64,000 nt of DNA from Prochlorococcus sp. AG-347-J19 (GTDB lineage: Bacteria; Cyanobacteriota; Cyanobacteriia; PCC-6307; Cyanobiaceae). The notes under the pieces are model-generated. The model was given only the letters and a program-made list of their open reading frames with translations, was not told the origin of the DNA and ran no database searches. Shown here piece by piece: positions 47,507 to 58,010 of this stretch (position 1 is its first letter; every line of letters begins with the position of its first letter). Made by a program: the position numbers and the translations under genes. Location: contig QCBV01000003.1 of the NCBI GenBank assembly GCA_003279015.1, positions 124,001-188,000 of the forward strand. Direction: 5' to 3'.

Positions 47507-47557
47507 GGCAATAATTCGATTTTGTTATAAAGTTTAAATTGATAATAAATAAAAATT

Positions 47558-48853
47558 GTGATCGAGCGTTACACATTACCCGAAATGGGGAAAATCTGGA
47601 CTGAAAGCGCAAAATTCCAGAGTTGGCTTAAGGTTGAAATAGCTGCATGTGAAGCAAATTTTTCCCTCGGGAAAATCCCTGAGAGTGCCATCAAAGAGAT
47701 ACGTTCAAATGCAAAGTTTGATGAATCTAGAATTACAGAAATTGAGAAAGAAGTTAAACATGATGTTATAGCATTTCTTACAAGCGTTAATGAATTTGTA
47801 GGAGATTCAGGAAGATACATACATGTTGGCATGACCAGTAGTGATGTACTTGATACTGGCTTATCTCTTCAGTTAGTAAATTCTTGCGTATTGTTATTAG
47901 AAGAAATTGAGAACCTAGAAAATGAGGTCAGATTATTAGCAAGGAAGCATAAAAATACATTAATGATTGGCAGATCTCATGCAATTCATGGGGAGCCAAT
48001 TTCCTTCGGTTTTAAACTTGCTGGATGGTTAGCAGAAATAATAAGGAACAAAAAAAGATTGTTAACTCTGAAAGATTCTGTAGCAATTGGACAAATAAGT
48101 GGTGCAATGGGAACTTACGCTAATACGAATCCTAAAGTAGAACAAATAACTTGTGATTTACTCGGCTTAAAACCTGATACAGCAAGCACGCAGGTTATAT
48201 CGAGAGATAGACATGCAGAATATGTCCAAACTATTGCACTAGTTGGCGCGTCTTTAGATAGATTCGCAACTGAAATAAGAAATTTACAAAGAACTGATGT
48301 TTTAGAAGTTGAGGAGGGCTTTACAAAAGGGCAAAAAGGAAGTTCTGCCATGCCTCATAAAAGAAATCCTATTCGAAGTGAAAGAGTAAGCGGTTTAGCA
48401 AGAATTTTGAGGAGTCATGTCTTAACAGCACTGGAAAATGTTCCACTTTGGCACGAAAGAGATATAAGCCATAGTTCAAATGAACGAATCATGTTACCAG
48501 ACGTATCAATCTGTTTGCATTTTATGCTCAGGGAAATGAATGATATAGTGTGCAATTTGGAAGTTTATCCAAAAAATATGCTCAAAAATTTAAATATATA
48601 TGGTGGCGTAATCTTTAGTCAGAAAGTTTTACTTTTGCTTGTAGAGAAGGGCCTATCTAGAGAAAAGGCTTATAGCTTAGTACAAAAAAATGCTCATAAG
48701 GCCTGGAATACTCATAATGGAAATTTCAAACAAAATATAGAGAGAGATAATGAAATAATGGATTTTATTGATAAAAGTGAATTAGAAGAATGTTTTAACC
48801 CTTCAATTCATCTCAATAATTTAAGTGTAATATGGGAGAAGTTAGGTATCTAG
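47558..48853 (+). CDS. purB: Adenylosuccinate lyase (431 aa)
   Basis: Fumarase-superfamily signature GSSAMPHKRNP and HVGMTSSDVLDTGLS. It acts twice in purine synthesis, releasing fumarate. The start is GTG at 47,558 (VIERYTLPEMGKIW). Confidence 0.95.
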   Translation: MIERYTLPEMGKIWTESAKFQSWLKVEIAACEANFSLGKIPESAIKEIRSNAKFDESRITEIEKEVKHDVIAFLTSVNEFVGDSGRYIHVGMTSSDVLDTGLSLQLVNSCVLLLEEIENLENEVRLLARKHKNTLMIGRSHAIHGEPISFGFKLAGWLAEIIRNKKRLLTLKDSVAIGQISGAMGTYANTNPKVEQITCDLLGLKPDTASTQVISRDRHAEYVQTIALVGASLDRFATEIRNLQRTDVLEVEEGFTKGQKGSSAMPHKRNPIRSERVSGLARILRSHVLTALENVPLWHERDISHSSNERIMLPDVSICLHFMLREMNDIVCNLEVYPKNMLKNLNIYGGVIFSQKVLLLLVEKGLSREKAYSLVQKNAHKAWNTHNGNFKQNIERDNEIMDFIDKSELEECFNPSIHLNNLSVIWEKLGI

Positions 48854-48901
48854 GATTACTGAAAACCTTATCTAAATTAAACCAGTGTTTTCAGAGGAAT
48901 A

Positions 48902-50287
48902 ATGACAAAAAACTTTAGGATTGAAAAAGATAGCATGGGAACAATAGAGGTCCCCATGGAAGCTTTGTGGGGTGCTCAAACCCAAAGATCAATTATAAAT
49001 TTTTCTATTGGAGAAGAATCAATTCCAATTGAGTTAATTTATTCACTCACCCTCATAAAAAAAGCTGCTTCAATTGCAAATTTCAATTTAGGTTTAATAG
49101 ATAAAAGGAAAAAAGATTTGATTGTAGAGGCATGTACGGAAATACTTGATGGGCTTCACGATTCACAGTTTCCCTTAAAGGTTTGGCAAACAGGTAGTGG
49201 CACGCAAACAAATATGAATGTTAACGAGGTAATTTCAAATATTGCAGCTTTAAAGACTAATTCAGAGCTTGGTAGTCATAAACCAATTCATCCGAATGAT
49301 GATGTAAATAAATCTCAGTCAACTAATGACACTTTTCCTGCTGCTATTCAAATATCTGTTGTTAATGAAATAATCAAAAATTTAGTTCCAACGATCAGAG
49401 AACTTACTATGATCCTTGATAAAAAAAGTGAAGAATGGAAAGACCTTATAAAGATAGGAAGAACCCATTTTCAAGATGCAGTTCCCCTTACTTTTGGGCA
49501 AGAAATATCAGGATGGTCGGAGCAACTTAAAGATGCTGAGAATGCAATTATTATGAGTTTGAATGAATTATATTTCTTACCTCTGGGAGGAACTGCAGTT
49601 GGTACAGGGATTAATTGTCCAAAAGGATTTTGTGAAGAGTCTATAAAATCAATTTCCGATGATACGAATCTAATTTTCTATAAATCAAAAAATAATTTTT
49701 CTATCATGGCATCGCATGATCGTCTAGCTCAAGTAATGAGTCAGATAAAAATATTAGCAGGTGCATTATTTAAAATTTCAAATGATATAAAAATTCTATC
49801 TTCTGGTCCAAGAACAGGAATATATGAACTAATTATTCCTCAAAATGAACCTGGAAGTTCTATCATGCCGGGCAAAGTGAATCCAACTCAATGCGAAGCC
49901 TTATCAATGGTTTGCACTCAGATAATGGGTCTTGAATATGCAGTTTCAATGGCAAATTCTAGCGGCACTTTACAGATGAATGAATATAAGCCTCTTATTG
50001 GATTTAATATTCTCACAAGTTTAAAATTACTTAAAAATGTAATAGAAAACTTCAGAATAAAATTAGTTGATGGGATGGAACCTAATCAAAAGAAAATAAA
50101 GTTAAATCTAGAAAATTCACTAATGTTGGTTACAGCCATAGTGCCAAAAGTTGGTTATGAAAAAGCAGCAGAAATTGCAAACCTTGCCTTCAAAGAATCA
50201 TTAAATTTAAAAGAGGCAACGATTAAATTAGGTTATTTAAACGAAGATGAATTTGATGAAGCAATGAATATCAATTCAATGATTTGA
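48902..50287 (+). CDS. fumC: Class II fumarase (461 aa)
   Basis: Signature GSSIMPGKVNPTQCEA, TGSGTQTNMNVNEVI and the catalytic IGRTHFQDAVP region. It hydrates fumarate to malate, including the fumarate made by PurB next door. Convergent with the helicase, 10 bases apart. Confidence 0.95.
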   Translation: MTKNFRIEKDSMGTIEVPMEALWGAQTQRSIINFSIGEESIPIELIYSLTLIKKAASIANFNLGLIDKRKKDLIVEACTEILDGLHDSQFPLKVWQTGSGTQTNMNVNEVISNIAALKTNSELGSHKPIHPNDDVNKSQSTNDTFPAAIQISVVNEIIKNLVPTIRELTMILDKKSEEWKDLIKIGRTHFQDAVPLTFGQEISGWSEQLKDAENAIIMSLNELYFLPLGGTAVGTGINCPKGFCEESIKSISDDTNLIFYKSKNNFSIMASHDRLAQVMSQIKILAGALFKISNDIKILSSGPRTGIYELIIPQNEPGSSIMPGKVNPTQCEALSMVCTQIMGLEYAVSMANSSGTLQMNEYKPLIGFNILTSLKLLKNVIENFRIKLVDGMEPNQKKIKLNLENSLMLVTAIVPKVGYEKAAEIANLAFKESLNLKEATIKLGYLNEDEFDEAMNINSMI

Positions 50288-50297
50288 TTAAAAAAAT

Positions 50298-53024
50298 TTA
50301 AAAATTATTGTCAATTCTTTTTGTTGCAGGATTAATATCTTCAGAGACTTTTATAAGATCATTAGATTCAGAAACAGGAAAACGATTAATTGCTTTTAAT
50401 GCTAGCTTAGCTTTGCTTTTTAATTTATTACTAACACCAATACAGTATTGCACTTGAGAAAGGACATCAATTGATCTTCTAATAATCCTCACTACATCAC
50501 CTTCGTCTAATGAAGTATTAAAAACCAAATCTTTCCATTTTTTTCCTCTTGCCCATTCAGAAATAATTCCAGTCAACTCTATTTCTAAATAGATAGGAAT
50601 TTCAATATGAAACTTATTTTGTTGAAAAGAGACTAATTTTCTTAAACCATCTAATTCATTAAAAACATCTATTACCTTTAAAGAAGGCTTGAAATTACAC
50701 CAAAGATTAGGCCTCCTTACATCAACACATATAGCTTGAATAATTGCAGCTAACTCAGGAGGATCTAAATCGTCTAAATAACCACTTACTAAAACAAGGC
50801 CAATCCATAATTCATTTTCACTTCTTATTGCACCAACTGTTTGTCCAACTTCTGTCAATTCCAAATCATTTAAACAACCAAAATGATTCAAAATTTTAAT
50901 CAAATCAGTAAAAGTTCTCCAGTTATGATTTTCTTTATCCTCAAGAATTTTTTTTCTAATATTTATTTCTTGTTCAACATCAATAATTCTTTTTCTATAT
51001 TTCTTTAATTTCTTGGAGTCTCCAAATCTATGTGCAGGATGATTAGTAACTTTTTCTTCTAAATTATTAATTTGTTGCTTTTGTGCCAAAACTTCCGTTG
51101 TCAAATCATATTGTGGAGTTTGTAAATCATTTTTTTTAGAAACTTCTAAAATTCTATCCGCATAACACTGCGACATATGATCTCCCCTGAATACCTCTCC
51201 AGAAAAATACATCTTTGGCACTTCAAGTCCTAAGACATCAATTGCACCCAAATCATTAAAAATACTTACTATGTATGAGGGTTTTATAAGAATAAATAAA
51301 TTATCAATTGTCAAACACAATAAACTCTTAATTTTTTGGGATTCATATATTTTCTTACAAATTAATCCGGGAACAATTTTTCTTTTAATTTGGGGAGCTT
51401 TGATTGAAATTAAGCTTCCATCTTTAATATATGGAAGTGCATTGGTTATCTCTTCTGATAATTTTTCTGCTGATTGTTTTTCTAAAATTTTCAAGAGTCT
51501 TCTCTCTTCTTTAAGACGATTTTTTAACTTTTCGTATGCATCAAAATCTTTCCATGAAACATTAGATGTAATTTTTTTTAACTCAATTAAATCCTTATCT
51601 AAATTTTCAAGAATTATATTCTCACCTGATGATTCACCTAAATATAAAAAACTACCAAAACTTCTTTTAATTAATTCTTTAGACTTCTCTAAAGTATAAC
51701 TTTGTAAAAGATTAAGAACCATTCCATAGCTTGGAGTGAATTGACTTTCTAAAGCATTTGGTTTGCTTATAGCCAGTGCACTCGCTTCTTTGGCACCTTC
51801 AAATCTTGTTTGTAATGTAACAACATATCCCTGGGTATCTTTTCCTCTTCTTCCAGCTCTTCCTGACATTTGCAAAAATTCACTGCTAAATAATAATCTA
51901 TGACCATCTTCTGTCCTTTTTGATAAAGAAGAAATAACAGTTGTTCTTGCGGGCATATTTATTCCTGCAGCAAGAGTTTCAGTTGCAAAAACAACTTTTA
52001 TTAAACCTTGCTGAAATAATTCCTCAACCAATTCTTTCCATGCAGGCAATAATCCAGCATGATGAGATGCAATACCGCGTTTTAATGCCTCGCATTGAGA
52101 TTTATCTTTAATTGCTTCCTGATTATTTTTAAGATAAACATCTAATTTTTGGGATATCATATTTGCTTCTGAATAACTCACTAAAGTTAAATCTTTTATA
52201 TTCTCAATAGCCTTGTCGCATGCTCTTCTACTAAAAATAAAATAAATAGCTGGCAACATATTCCGTTCAGCTAGTTTCGAGATCACAAAGCCAATTGAGG
52301 GAGACTTTGGTTGCATTATCCTGCCCACTTTTCCTCTTATTTTCTGCCCTTTAGGAGCTCTCCAAATCTTACAGTTTGGATGAATTCCATTACCTTTATT
52401 ATTTAAAAGTGGATGGAGGCCTTTAACACTACAAAAAATAAAATCAAGTGGGACTGGTCTCTTATCACTATTAATTAGTACTGTGGGGCCATGAACTTTT
52501 TCTATCCAATTTTGCAATTGATCTGCATTGGCAATTGTTGCTGATAAAGCTATTATTTGAGTTCTAGTAGGGCAATGGATTATAGTTTCTTCCCAAACTG
52601 TACCTCTTTGGGGGTCATTCATATAATGACATTCATCAAGAATTACAGATTCTAAATTTTCTAAGGGATCATCAGATTCATCAAAATCGCCATAAAGCAT
52701 GTTCCTAAAAATCTCCGTCGTCATGACTAAGATTGGAGCTTCTCTATTTATGCTTATATCTCCAGTTAAAAGACCAACTTTATTCTCACCATATTGATTA
52801 GCAAAATCTCTAAACTTTTGGTTTGATAAGGCCTTTAAAGGTGTTGTATAAAAAACTCTGCTGTCATGAGATAAGCCTCTATATATAGCAAATTCACCTA
52901 TCAATGTTTTACCCGAACCTGTTGGTGCTGTTAAAACGACAGAATTTCCGCTATTAATAGCTCGTATTGCTTCTAATTGGAAATCATCTAGTGGAAAGGG
53001 GAAATATTCCTCTAAATTAAGCAA
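50298..53024 (-). CDS. Ski2/Mtr4-like DExH-box RNA helicase (908 aa)
   Basis: Walker A TAPTGSGKT (33-40 region), DECH (130-133), ALSATIANADQLQNW, and motif VI QMSGRAGRRGKD. The C-terminal region (DSHCT-like, ..QLVSFQQNKFHIEIPIYLEI) fits Ski2-type helicases such as cyanobacterial CrhR-unrelated large helicases. Probably unwinds RNA or assists RNA turnover. Cellular target unknown. Confidence 0.87.
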   Translation of the reverse strand: MLNLEEYFPFPLDDFQLEAIRAINSGNSVVLTAPTGSGKTLIGEFAIYRGLSHDSRVFYTTPLKALSNQKFRDFANQYGENKVGLLTGDISINREAPILVMTTEIFRNMLYGDFDESDDPLENLESVILDECHYMNDPQRGTVWEETIIHCPTRTQIIALSATIANADQLQNWIEKVHGPTVLINSDKRPVPLDFIFCSVKGLHPLLNNKGNGIHPNCKIWRAPKGQKIRGKVGRIMQPKSPSIGFVISKLAERNMLPAIYFIFSRRACDKAIENIKDLTLVSYSEANMISQKLDVYLKNNQEAIKDKSQCEALKRGIASHHAGLLPAWKELVEELFQQGLIKVVFATETLAAGINMPARTTVISSLSKRTEDGHRLLFSSEFLQMSGRAGRRGKDTQGYVVTLQTRFEGAKEASALAISKPNALESQFTPSYGMVLNLLQSYTLEKSKELIKRSFGSFLYLGESSGENIILENLDKDLIELKKITSNVSWKDFDAYEKLKNRLKEERRLLKILEKQSAEKLSEEITNALPYIKDGSLISIKAPQIKRKIVPGLICKKIYESQKIKSLLCLTIDNLFILIKPSYIVSIFNDLGAIDVLGLEVPKMYFSGEVFRGDHMSQCYADRILEVSKKNDLQTPQYDLTTEVLAQKQQINNLEEKVTNHPAHRFGDSKKLKKYRKRIIDVEQEINIRKKILEDKENHNWRTFTDLIKILNHFGCLNDLELTEVGQTVGAIRSENELWIGLVLVSGYLDDLDPPELAAIIQAICVDVRRPNLWCNFKPSLKVIDVFNELDGLRKLVSFQQNKFHIEIPIYLEIELTGIISEWARGKKWKDLVFNTSLDEGDVVRIIRRSIDVLSQVQYCIGVSNKLKSKAKLALKAINRFPVSESNDLIKVSEDINPATKRIDNNF

Positions 53025-53163
53025 TAATTGTGATTGAAGAGAGGATGAGTTAACTTCTTAATATATGATCTATATAGATATTAATAAACAAAAAATACCT
53101 TGCAAACTTTAATAGTAAATCTAAATCTTTTTAATTAAATCCACTATATTTTATTTTACTAAA

Positions 53164-54303
53164 ATGAAAAAAATAAAAATTCCAAAAAATAGAATCCGTA
53201 AATTAAAAACATTTTCTTTAGGTAAAAAATCCTTCGAACTTCTAAGTTTAAATTCGCAAAATAAAAAACTTATTGACTTATGCAGTAATGATTATTTTGG
53301 ATTAAGCAGGGACAAGGATTTAATAAAAGCTGCTTATGAAATAAGCTTGTTAGAAGGCATTGGTTCAGGAAGCTCTAGGTTTATTACAGGTTCAAGACCA
53401 ATACATAAATTATTAGAAACAGAACTTGCCAAGTGGCTTGATCAAGAGAAAGTATTACTTTTCCCAAGCGGATTTCAAGCAAATATAGCCGCTATCCAGG
53501 CTTTAGCAAACAGAAATAGTATCGTAATAGCAGATAAATTGATCCATAACTCTTTATTGGTTGGAGTCAAAGCTGCTCAAGCAAAACTAGTTCGATTCTC
53601 ACACAATAATTTAAAAGATTTAGAAGATAAAATTATTAAATCTAACCCCACAAAAAATTCCATTTTAGTTGTTGTTGAATCTCTTTATAGCATGGAGGGA
53701 TCAATTGCTCCGCTCAGAGAAATAACGGAAATTTGCAAAAAAAATAGTGTTCAATTATTAGTTGACGAAGCTCATGCAATTGGGATCTTGGGCCCTGAAG
53801 GCAGGGGTTTAAGTTTTAATTGTCGTTCAGATATAACTATGATTACTGGAACTTTTGGAAAAGCATTTGGAAGCGGTGGAGCTTTCATAGCTTCCAATTC
53901 AGAAATTGGAGAATATCTTATCCAAACAAGTGGTGCATTTAGGTATACAACCGCACTTGCACCATCTTTGGCTGCTGGGGCACTAGAAGGTTTAAAAAAA
54001 ATTTTAGAAAATAAAGAATGGGGTAATGATTTGTTATCTTCTGCGAATGTATGGAAAGATGAAATTATTAAAAATTTTAGTTTTCCAGTTCAGGGAGATT
54101 CTCACATTTTATCAATTATTGTTGGCCAAGAAGAGAAAGCAATTTATCTACAAAAATATCTCGAAGAAAATGGGTTTTTAGCAATTGCGATAAGACCTCC
54201 AACTGTTCCAGTGGGGCAATCAAGAATCAGAATAACAATACGAAGAAACTTAGATTTTAATCTGCTAAATAATTTTATTGCAGTATTAAAAGAGTTTAAA
54301 TGA
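53164..54303 (+). CDS. bioF: 8-amino-7-oxononanoate synthase (379 aa)
   Basis: PLP-dependent alpha-oxoamine synthase: LCSNDYFGLS, LVDEAHAIGILGPEGRG and PLP lysine in TGTFGKAFGSGGAF. It condenses pimeloyl-ACP with alanine. First gene of the biotin operon; overlaps the next by 4 bases. Confidence 0.93.
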   Translation: MKKIKIPKNRIRKLKTFSLGKKSFELLSLNSQNKKLIDLCSNDYFGLSRDKDLIKAAYEISLLEGIGSGSSRFITGSRPIHKLLETELAKWLDQEKVLLFPSGFQANIAAIQALANRNSIVIADKLIHNSLLVGVKAAQAKLVRFSHNNLKDLEDKIIKSNPTKNSILVVVESLYSMEGSIAPLREITEICKKNSVQLLVDEAHAIGILGPEGRGLSFNCRSDITMITGTFGKAFGSGGAFIASNSEIGEYLIQTSGAFRYTTALAPSLAAGALEGLKKILENKEWGNDLLSSANVWKDEIIKNFSFPVQGDSHILSIIVGQEEKAIYLQKYLEENGFLAIAIRPPTVPVGQSRIRITIRRNLDFNLLNNFIAVLKEFK

Positions 54304-55004
54304 AACAAATTATTACTCAACATGGGTGGGGACTAAATAAATATTTCTGGGATGATTATAAAGTTGATTTTTTAAATAATAATTGGCATTGGCAAGATAA
54401 TGAAAGGGGCTATTTTTCGACAAATAATTATCAAGCAAAATGGATTAAAAGCGAATCTAAAAAAGAAATCAGAATGACTTTATGCCATTCATTTGGTTTT
54501 CATTTAATGCCAAAAAAAATTTTAAAAGAAGCAACTCATATTGTTCTTATAAATTCTTTTAATAATTTTCTTCCTTTAAGTAATAATAGAAACTTTATTT
54601 TGAGGTCTCTAAAAAGAATGGAAACAAAAATCATAAAAGATGAAACTAAGGATATGTTGAAAGAATTTATATATAGATCATTTATGCCAAATCATATGAA
54701 TAATAGTTTTAAAAATATCTTTCATAAAAGTCTAGAGAGTTTAAATAAAACTCTTCTTTTAAGTGATTTAAAAGAACTTTACATCAATAGAGATTTCCCA
54801 TTATTTTTAAGAAAAGATTGCAAAATTATTTTTATAAAATCAGAAAATGATTTGATTCTTGACAAAGAATCAAATAATAACTTTTTAGATTCCTTAAATA
54901 AAACACTTGAAAGGAAGCCAATTTTAATTAAATTAGCTCAACAGGGTCATTGCTTGAATAATTTAAATTTTTACGAGATCTTACGTAATACCCTTAACGA
55001 TTGA
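54300..55004 (+). CDS. BioK/BioH-like pimeloyl-ACP methyl ester esterase (234 aa)
   Basis: An alpha/beta hydrolase shape: the nucleophile Ser in LCHSFGFHL (C-x-S-x-G rather than G-x-S-x-G), an acid candidate in KSENDLIL and a late His in QQGHCLN. It sits between bioF and bioC, the position of the gatekeeper esterase (BioK in marine cyanobacteria). The non-canonical elbow and the context together make this the likely BioK, but identity is inferred. Confidence 0.75.
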   Translation: MKQIITQHGWGLNKYFWDDYKVDFLNNNWHWQDNERGYFSTNNYQAKWIKSESKKEIRMTLCHSFGFHLMPKKILKEATHIVLINSFNNFLPLSNNRNFILRSLKRMETKIIKDETKDMLKEFIYRSFMPNHMNNSFKNIFHKSLESLNKTLLLSDLKELYINRDFPLFLRKDCKIIFIKSENDLILDKESNNNFLDSLNKTLERKPILIKLAQQGHCLNNLNFYEILRNTLND

Positions 55005-55005
55005 A

Positions 55006-55764
55006 ATGGATAGTAAAAAGTGGAATGAGAAAATACAAAATAATTTCAATGATGCTGCATATCGGTATTTAGAGCATTCAAATATTCAGAAATTTTTTGC
55101 AAAAAAGATTGTTCATCTTATCAAAGAATTAAATCCCCAAAAAAAAGGTGAATGGATAGATCTTGGATCAGGACCAGGACTATTAGCGGATGAAATAGAA
55201 AAAATTTCTTCCCAAAAAGTATCCAGAATTGATTTCAGCAAGAAAATGCTTCTTGAGAATAAATTATCTAGAAAAAAAATTTTATGGGATTTGAATAATG
55301 ATTTACCTTCTGAAATAAATAACTGTTCTCTATTAACATCTAACTTTTGCATACATTGGTTAAACAACCCAGAAAAGATAATAAAAAATTGGTTTAGTAA
55401 ATTAAGACCTGGAGGTTTTTTAATCATTTCATATCCAACAAAAGATTGTTTTCCTGAATGGAAAGATACTTGTAAAAAAATTGATATTGAATATAGTGGT
55501 CTTAATTTCCTTTGCTCTAAAGAATTATTAAAAGATTTCAAATCAACTGAAATACATTATTCAAAACAGTTTAATTATCTTGAAAATTTTGAAGATGTAT
55601 ATAAACTTTTTAGAAGCATTAAAAATGTAGGCGCACAATCAACAAAATGTAAACGCAAAACAGTGAAAGAGTTAAAGGAAATTCAAAAGTTTTGGCCAAA
55701 GAATTACAATAATACAGTGAACCTTTTATGGCAAATTGAGATTCAAATCATAAAGAAATTATGA
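55006..55764 (+). CDS. bioC: Malonyl-ACP O-methyltransferase (252 aa)
   Basis: SAM motif DLGSGPGLLADEI and the IHWLNNPEK motif typical of BioC. It methylates malonyl-ACP, priming pimelate synthesis. Starts one base after the esterase stop and overlaps bioD by 4 bases. Confidence 0.85.
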   Translation: MDSKKWNEKIQNNFNDAAYRYLEHSNIQKFFAKKIVHLIKELNPQKKGEWIDLGSGPGLLADEIEKISSQKVSRIDFSKKMLLENKLSRKKILWDLNNDLPSEINNCSLLTSNFCIHWLNNPEKIIKNWFSKLRPGGFLIISYPTKDCFPEWKDTCKKIDIEYSGLNFLCSKELLKDFKSTEIHYSKQFNYLENFEDVYKLFRSIKNVGAQSTKCKRKTVKELKEIQKFWPKNYNNTVNLLWQIEIQIIKKL

Positions 55765-56426
55765 GTAGTCACAAAAATATTTTCAAATTTATAATTTGTG
55801 GAACAGATACTGATATTGGGAAAACTTTAATAAGCTCTTTTTTCGTTAAAGGATTAAATTCCTTTTATTGGAAACCTATTCAAAGTGGGATTGAATCGCA
55901 AACTGATAGTCAAACTGTTGAAAAACTTGCACAAGTAAGTAAAGAGAAAATAATCAAAGAAGCTTATGTCTTTACAAAACCTCTTTCTCCGCATTGGGCT
56001 GCTGAAATAGATCAAAAAGCTATTAACTTTGACAAGTTGAGATTGCCAAAAGTGCAAGGCTCACTAATTATAGAAACTGCAGGTGGATTAATGGTTCCAA
56101 TAACACGCAATTTTTTGCAAATAGATCAAATAAAAGAATGGAATCTTCCAGTAATACTTGTATGTAAGAGCTCACTTGGCACTCTTAACCATACCCTGCT
56201 CAGTATTGAGGCCTTAAAACGAAGAAATATTGAGATTTTAGGTTTAGTAGTCAATGGCGAAAAACACCTAGATAATCCAAAAACTCTAGTTGATTTTAGT
56301 GGTATTCCTTTAATTGCTGAATTTCCTTACATCAAAAAAATGGACTCAAATAATTTAGATATACTATGGAAAGAACTAGACATCAAGAATAAGTTGATCT
56401 CACTATTAAACTCAAAAATAAGTTAA
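55761..56426 (+). CDS. bioD: Dethiobiotin synthetase (221 aa)
   Basis: P-loop CGTDTDIGKTLISS and IIETAGGLMVPITRNFLQID are BioD motifs. It closes the ureido ring using CO2 and ATP. bioA follows on the next base. Confidence 0.92.
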   Translation: MSSHKNIFKFIICGTDTDIGKTLISSFFVKGLNSFYWKPIQSGIESQTDSQTVEKLAQVSKEKIIKEAYVFTKPLSPHWAAEIDQKAINFDKLRLPKVQGSLIIETAGGLMVPITRNFLQIDQIKEWNLPVILVCKSSLGTLNHTLLSIEALKRRNIEILGLVVNGEKHLDNPKTLVDFSGIPLIAEFPYIKKMDSNNLDILWKELDIKNKLISLLNSKIS

Positions 56427-57728
56427 ATGAAATCTTTGGATTCAAAAACTCCAAATCAAGATTGGCACCCAAATATTTGGCCACCTTTTACGCAAATCAA
56501 TAAAAGTAAACCGCAGATAGAAGTAACTCATGGTAAAGATGCCCTCCTATTTACTAAAGATCCTAAAAAAGAACTAATAGATGCAATTAGTAGTTGGTGG
56601 GTAACTCTTCATGGTCATAGTAACGAATATATTGCAGATGCCATTTTTGATCAATCAAAAAAACTTGAGCAAGTTATATTTGCTGATTTCTTACATCCAC
56701 AGGCAAAAAAATTAGCGGAAAGACTTAGTGAATTAACAAAACTAGAAAGATTATTCTTTTCTGATAACGGTTCTACTGCAGTGGAAGTCGCTTTAAAAAT
56801 CGCCTTCCAATCATGGCAAAATAGAGGAGAGACAAGAACTCAAATAGTAGCTTTTGATGGCGCCTATCATGGTGATACATTTGGCGCAATGGCTTTAGGT
56901 GAAAGAAATATTTTTAATGAGAATTTCGATAATCTTATGTTCCCAGTTAGAAGAGTCCCATGGCCTTCAACTTGGATGAACGATGAAGAAGTAGAAAATA
57001 AAGAAAAAAAGGCGATCCAAAAATTAGAAACTCTACTTAAAACTCCCACAGTTGCAGTAATCCTTGAGCCACTTGTTCAAGGGGCAGGAGGGATGAATAT
57101 GGTTAGGCCTCAGTTTATAAAAAAAGTTTCAGAAATTATAAAAAATAATAATTCTTTATTAATTGCCGATGAAGTATTGACTGGGTTTGGAAGGTGTGGA
57201 ACCCTTTTTGCTTTTCAAAAGGCAAAAATCATTCCTGATTTAATAAGTATTTCAAAAGGTTTAACTGGTGGATTTTTACCGATGGGAATAACTTTATGCA
57301 AAGAAAAAATTTTTCAATCCTTTATTGATGATTCCCCAAGAAAAACTTTTTGGCATGGACATAGTTTTACTGCTAATCCTTTAGGTTGTGCTGCAGCAAA
57401 CGCTAGCCTTGATTTATTAGAAAAAGAACCACAAAAATACCTTTCATTTGAAGAAAAACATTTATCTCATTTAATTAAATTTAAAAACTTACCTTATATA
57501 AAGAAGGTAAGGGTATCCGGCACAATTGCTGCCTTCGATTTAGATATTGGGAACAAAAAAGGTTATTTCAATAATATTGGGAAAGAAATAAAGAGTCTTG
57601 CAATGGAGCAAGGTTTATTCATTAGGCCCCTCGGGAATGTTATTTACCTCTTGCCGCCTCTTTGTATAAAAGATGATCAATTGGGGAAAAGTTACTGGAT
57701 AATAAGGAAAATCTTAGACAATCTTTAG
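56427..57728 (+). CDS. bioA: DAPA aminotransferase (433 aa)
   Basis: Class III PLP aminotransferase with DEVLTGFGRCGTLFAFQ, the PLP lysine in SISKGLTGGFLPMG, and SSWWVTLHGHSN. It uses SAM or lysine to convert KAPA to DAPA. Last gene of the operon; bioB is not in the window. Confidence 0.93.
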   Translation: MKSLDSKTPNQDWHPNIWPPFTQINKSKPQIEVTHGKDALLFTKDPKKELIDAISSWWVTLHGHSNEYIADAIFDQSKKLEQVIFADFLHPQAKKLAERLSELTKLERLFFSDNGSTAVEVALKIAFQSWQNRGETRTQIVAFDGAYHGDTFGAMALGERNIFNENFDNLMFPVRRVPWPSTWMNDEEVENKEKKAIQKLETLLKTPTVAVILEPLVQGAGGMNMVRPQFIKKVSEIIKNNNSLLIADEVLTGFGRCGTLFAFQKAKIIPDLISISKGLTGGFLPMGITLCKEKIFQSFIDDSPRKTFWHGHSFTANPLGCAAANASLDLLEKEPQKYLSFEEKHLSHLIKFKNLPYIKKVRVSGTIAAFDLDIGNKKGYFNNIGKEIKSLAMEQGLFIRPLGNVIYLLPPLCIKDDQLGKSYWIIRKILDNL

Positions 57729-57736
57729 ATAAAAGT

Positions 57737-57994
57737 TTAAGGTCCCTGCAATATTGCATTTTCCACATCTTCTCTATTAATGCAGTAGGAAAATAGTCTT
57801 TTAGTTTCTTCTCCTTCACTTTCCCATATAACACTTAAATCTTCTTGTTCAAAAATAATAGTTGCATTCCAATTTGAAAGTAACAGATACCATTTAGATG
57901 GATTATTAATATCCTTCACAGCACCTAAATCAGTTAGCCACAATTCCAATGATTGCAGTGAATTTTGATTGATAGGTTTTTTAGAGGGATTCAC
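57737..57994 (-). CDS. DUF3143 protein (85 aa)
   Basis: LELWLTDLGA near the start, WYLLLSNWNATIIFE and the ending YCINREDVENAILQGP match DUF3143, a small cyanobacterial family. Convergent with bioA, 8 bases apart. It is next to a J-domain gene on the same strand, so it may belong to that transcript. Confidence 0.75.
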   Translation of the reverse strand: MNPSKKPINQNSLQSLELWLTDLGAVKDINNPSKWYLLLSNWNATIIFEQEDLSVIWESEGEETKRLFSYCINREDVENAILQGP

Positions 57995-58010
57995 AGACTT
58001 TTTTAAAAAA

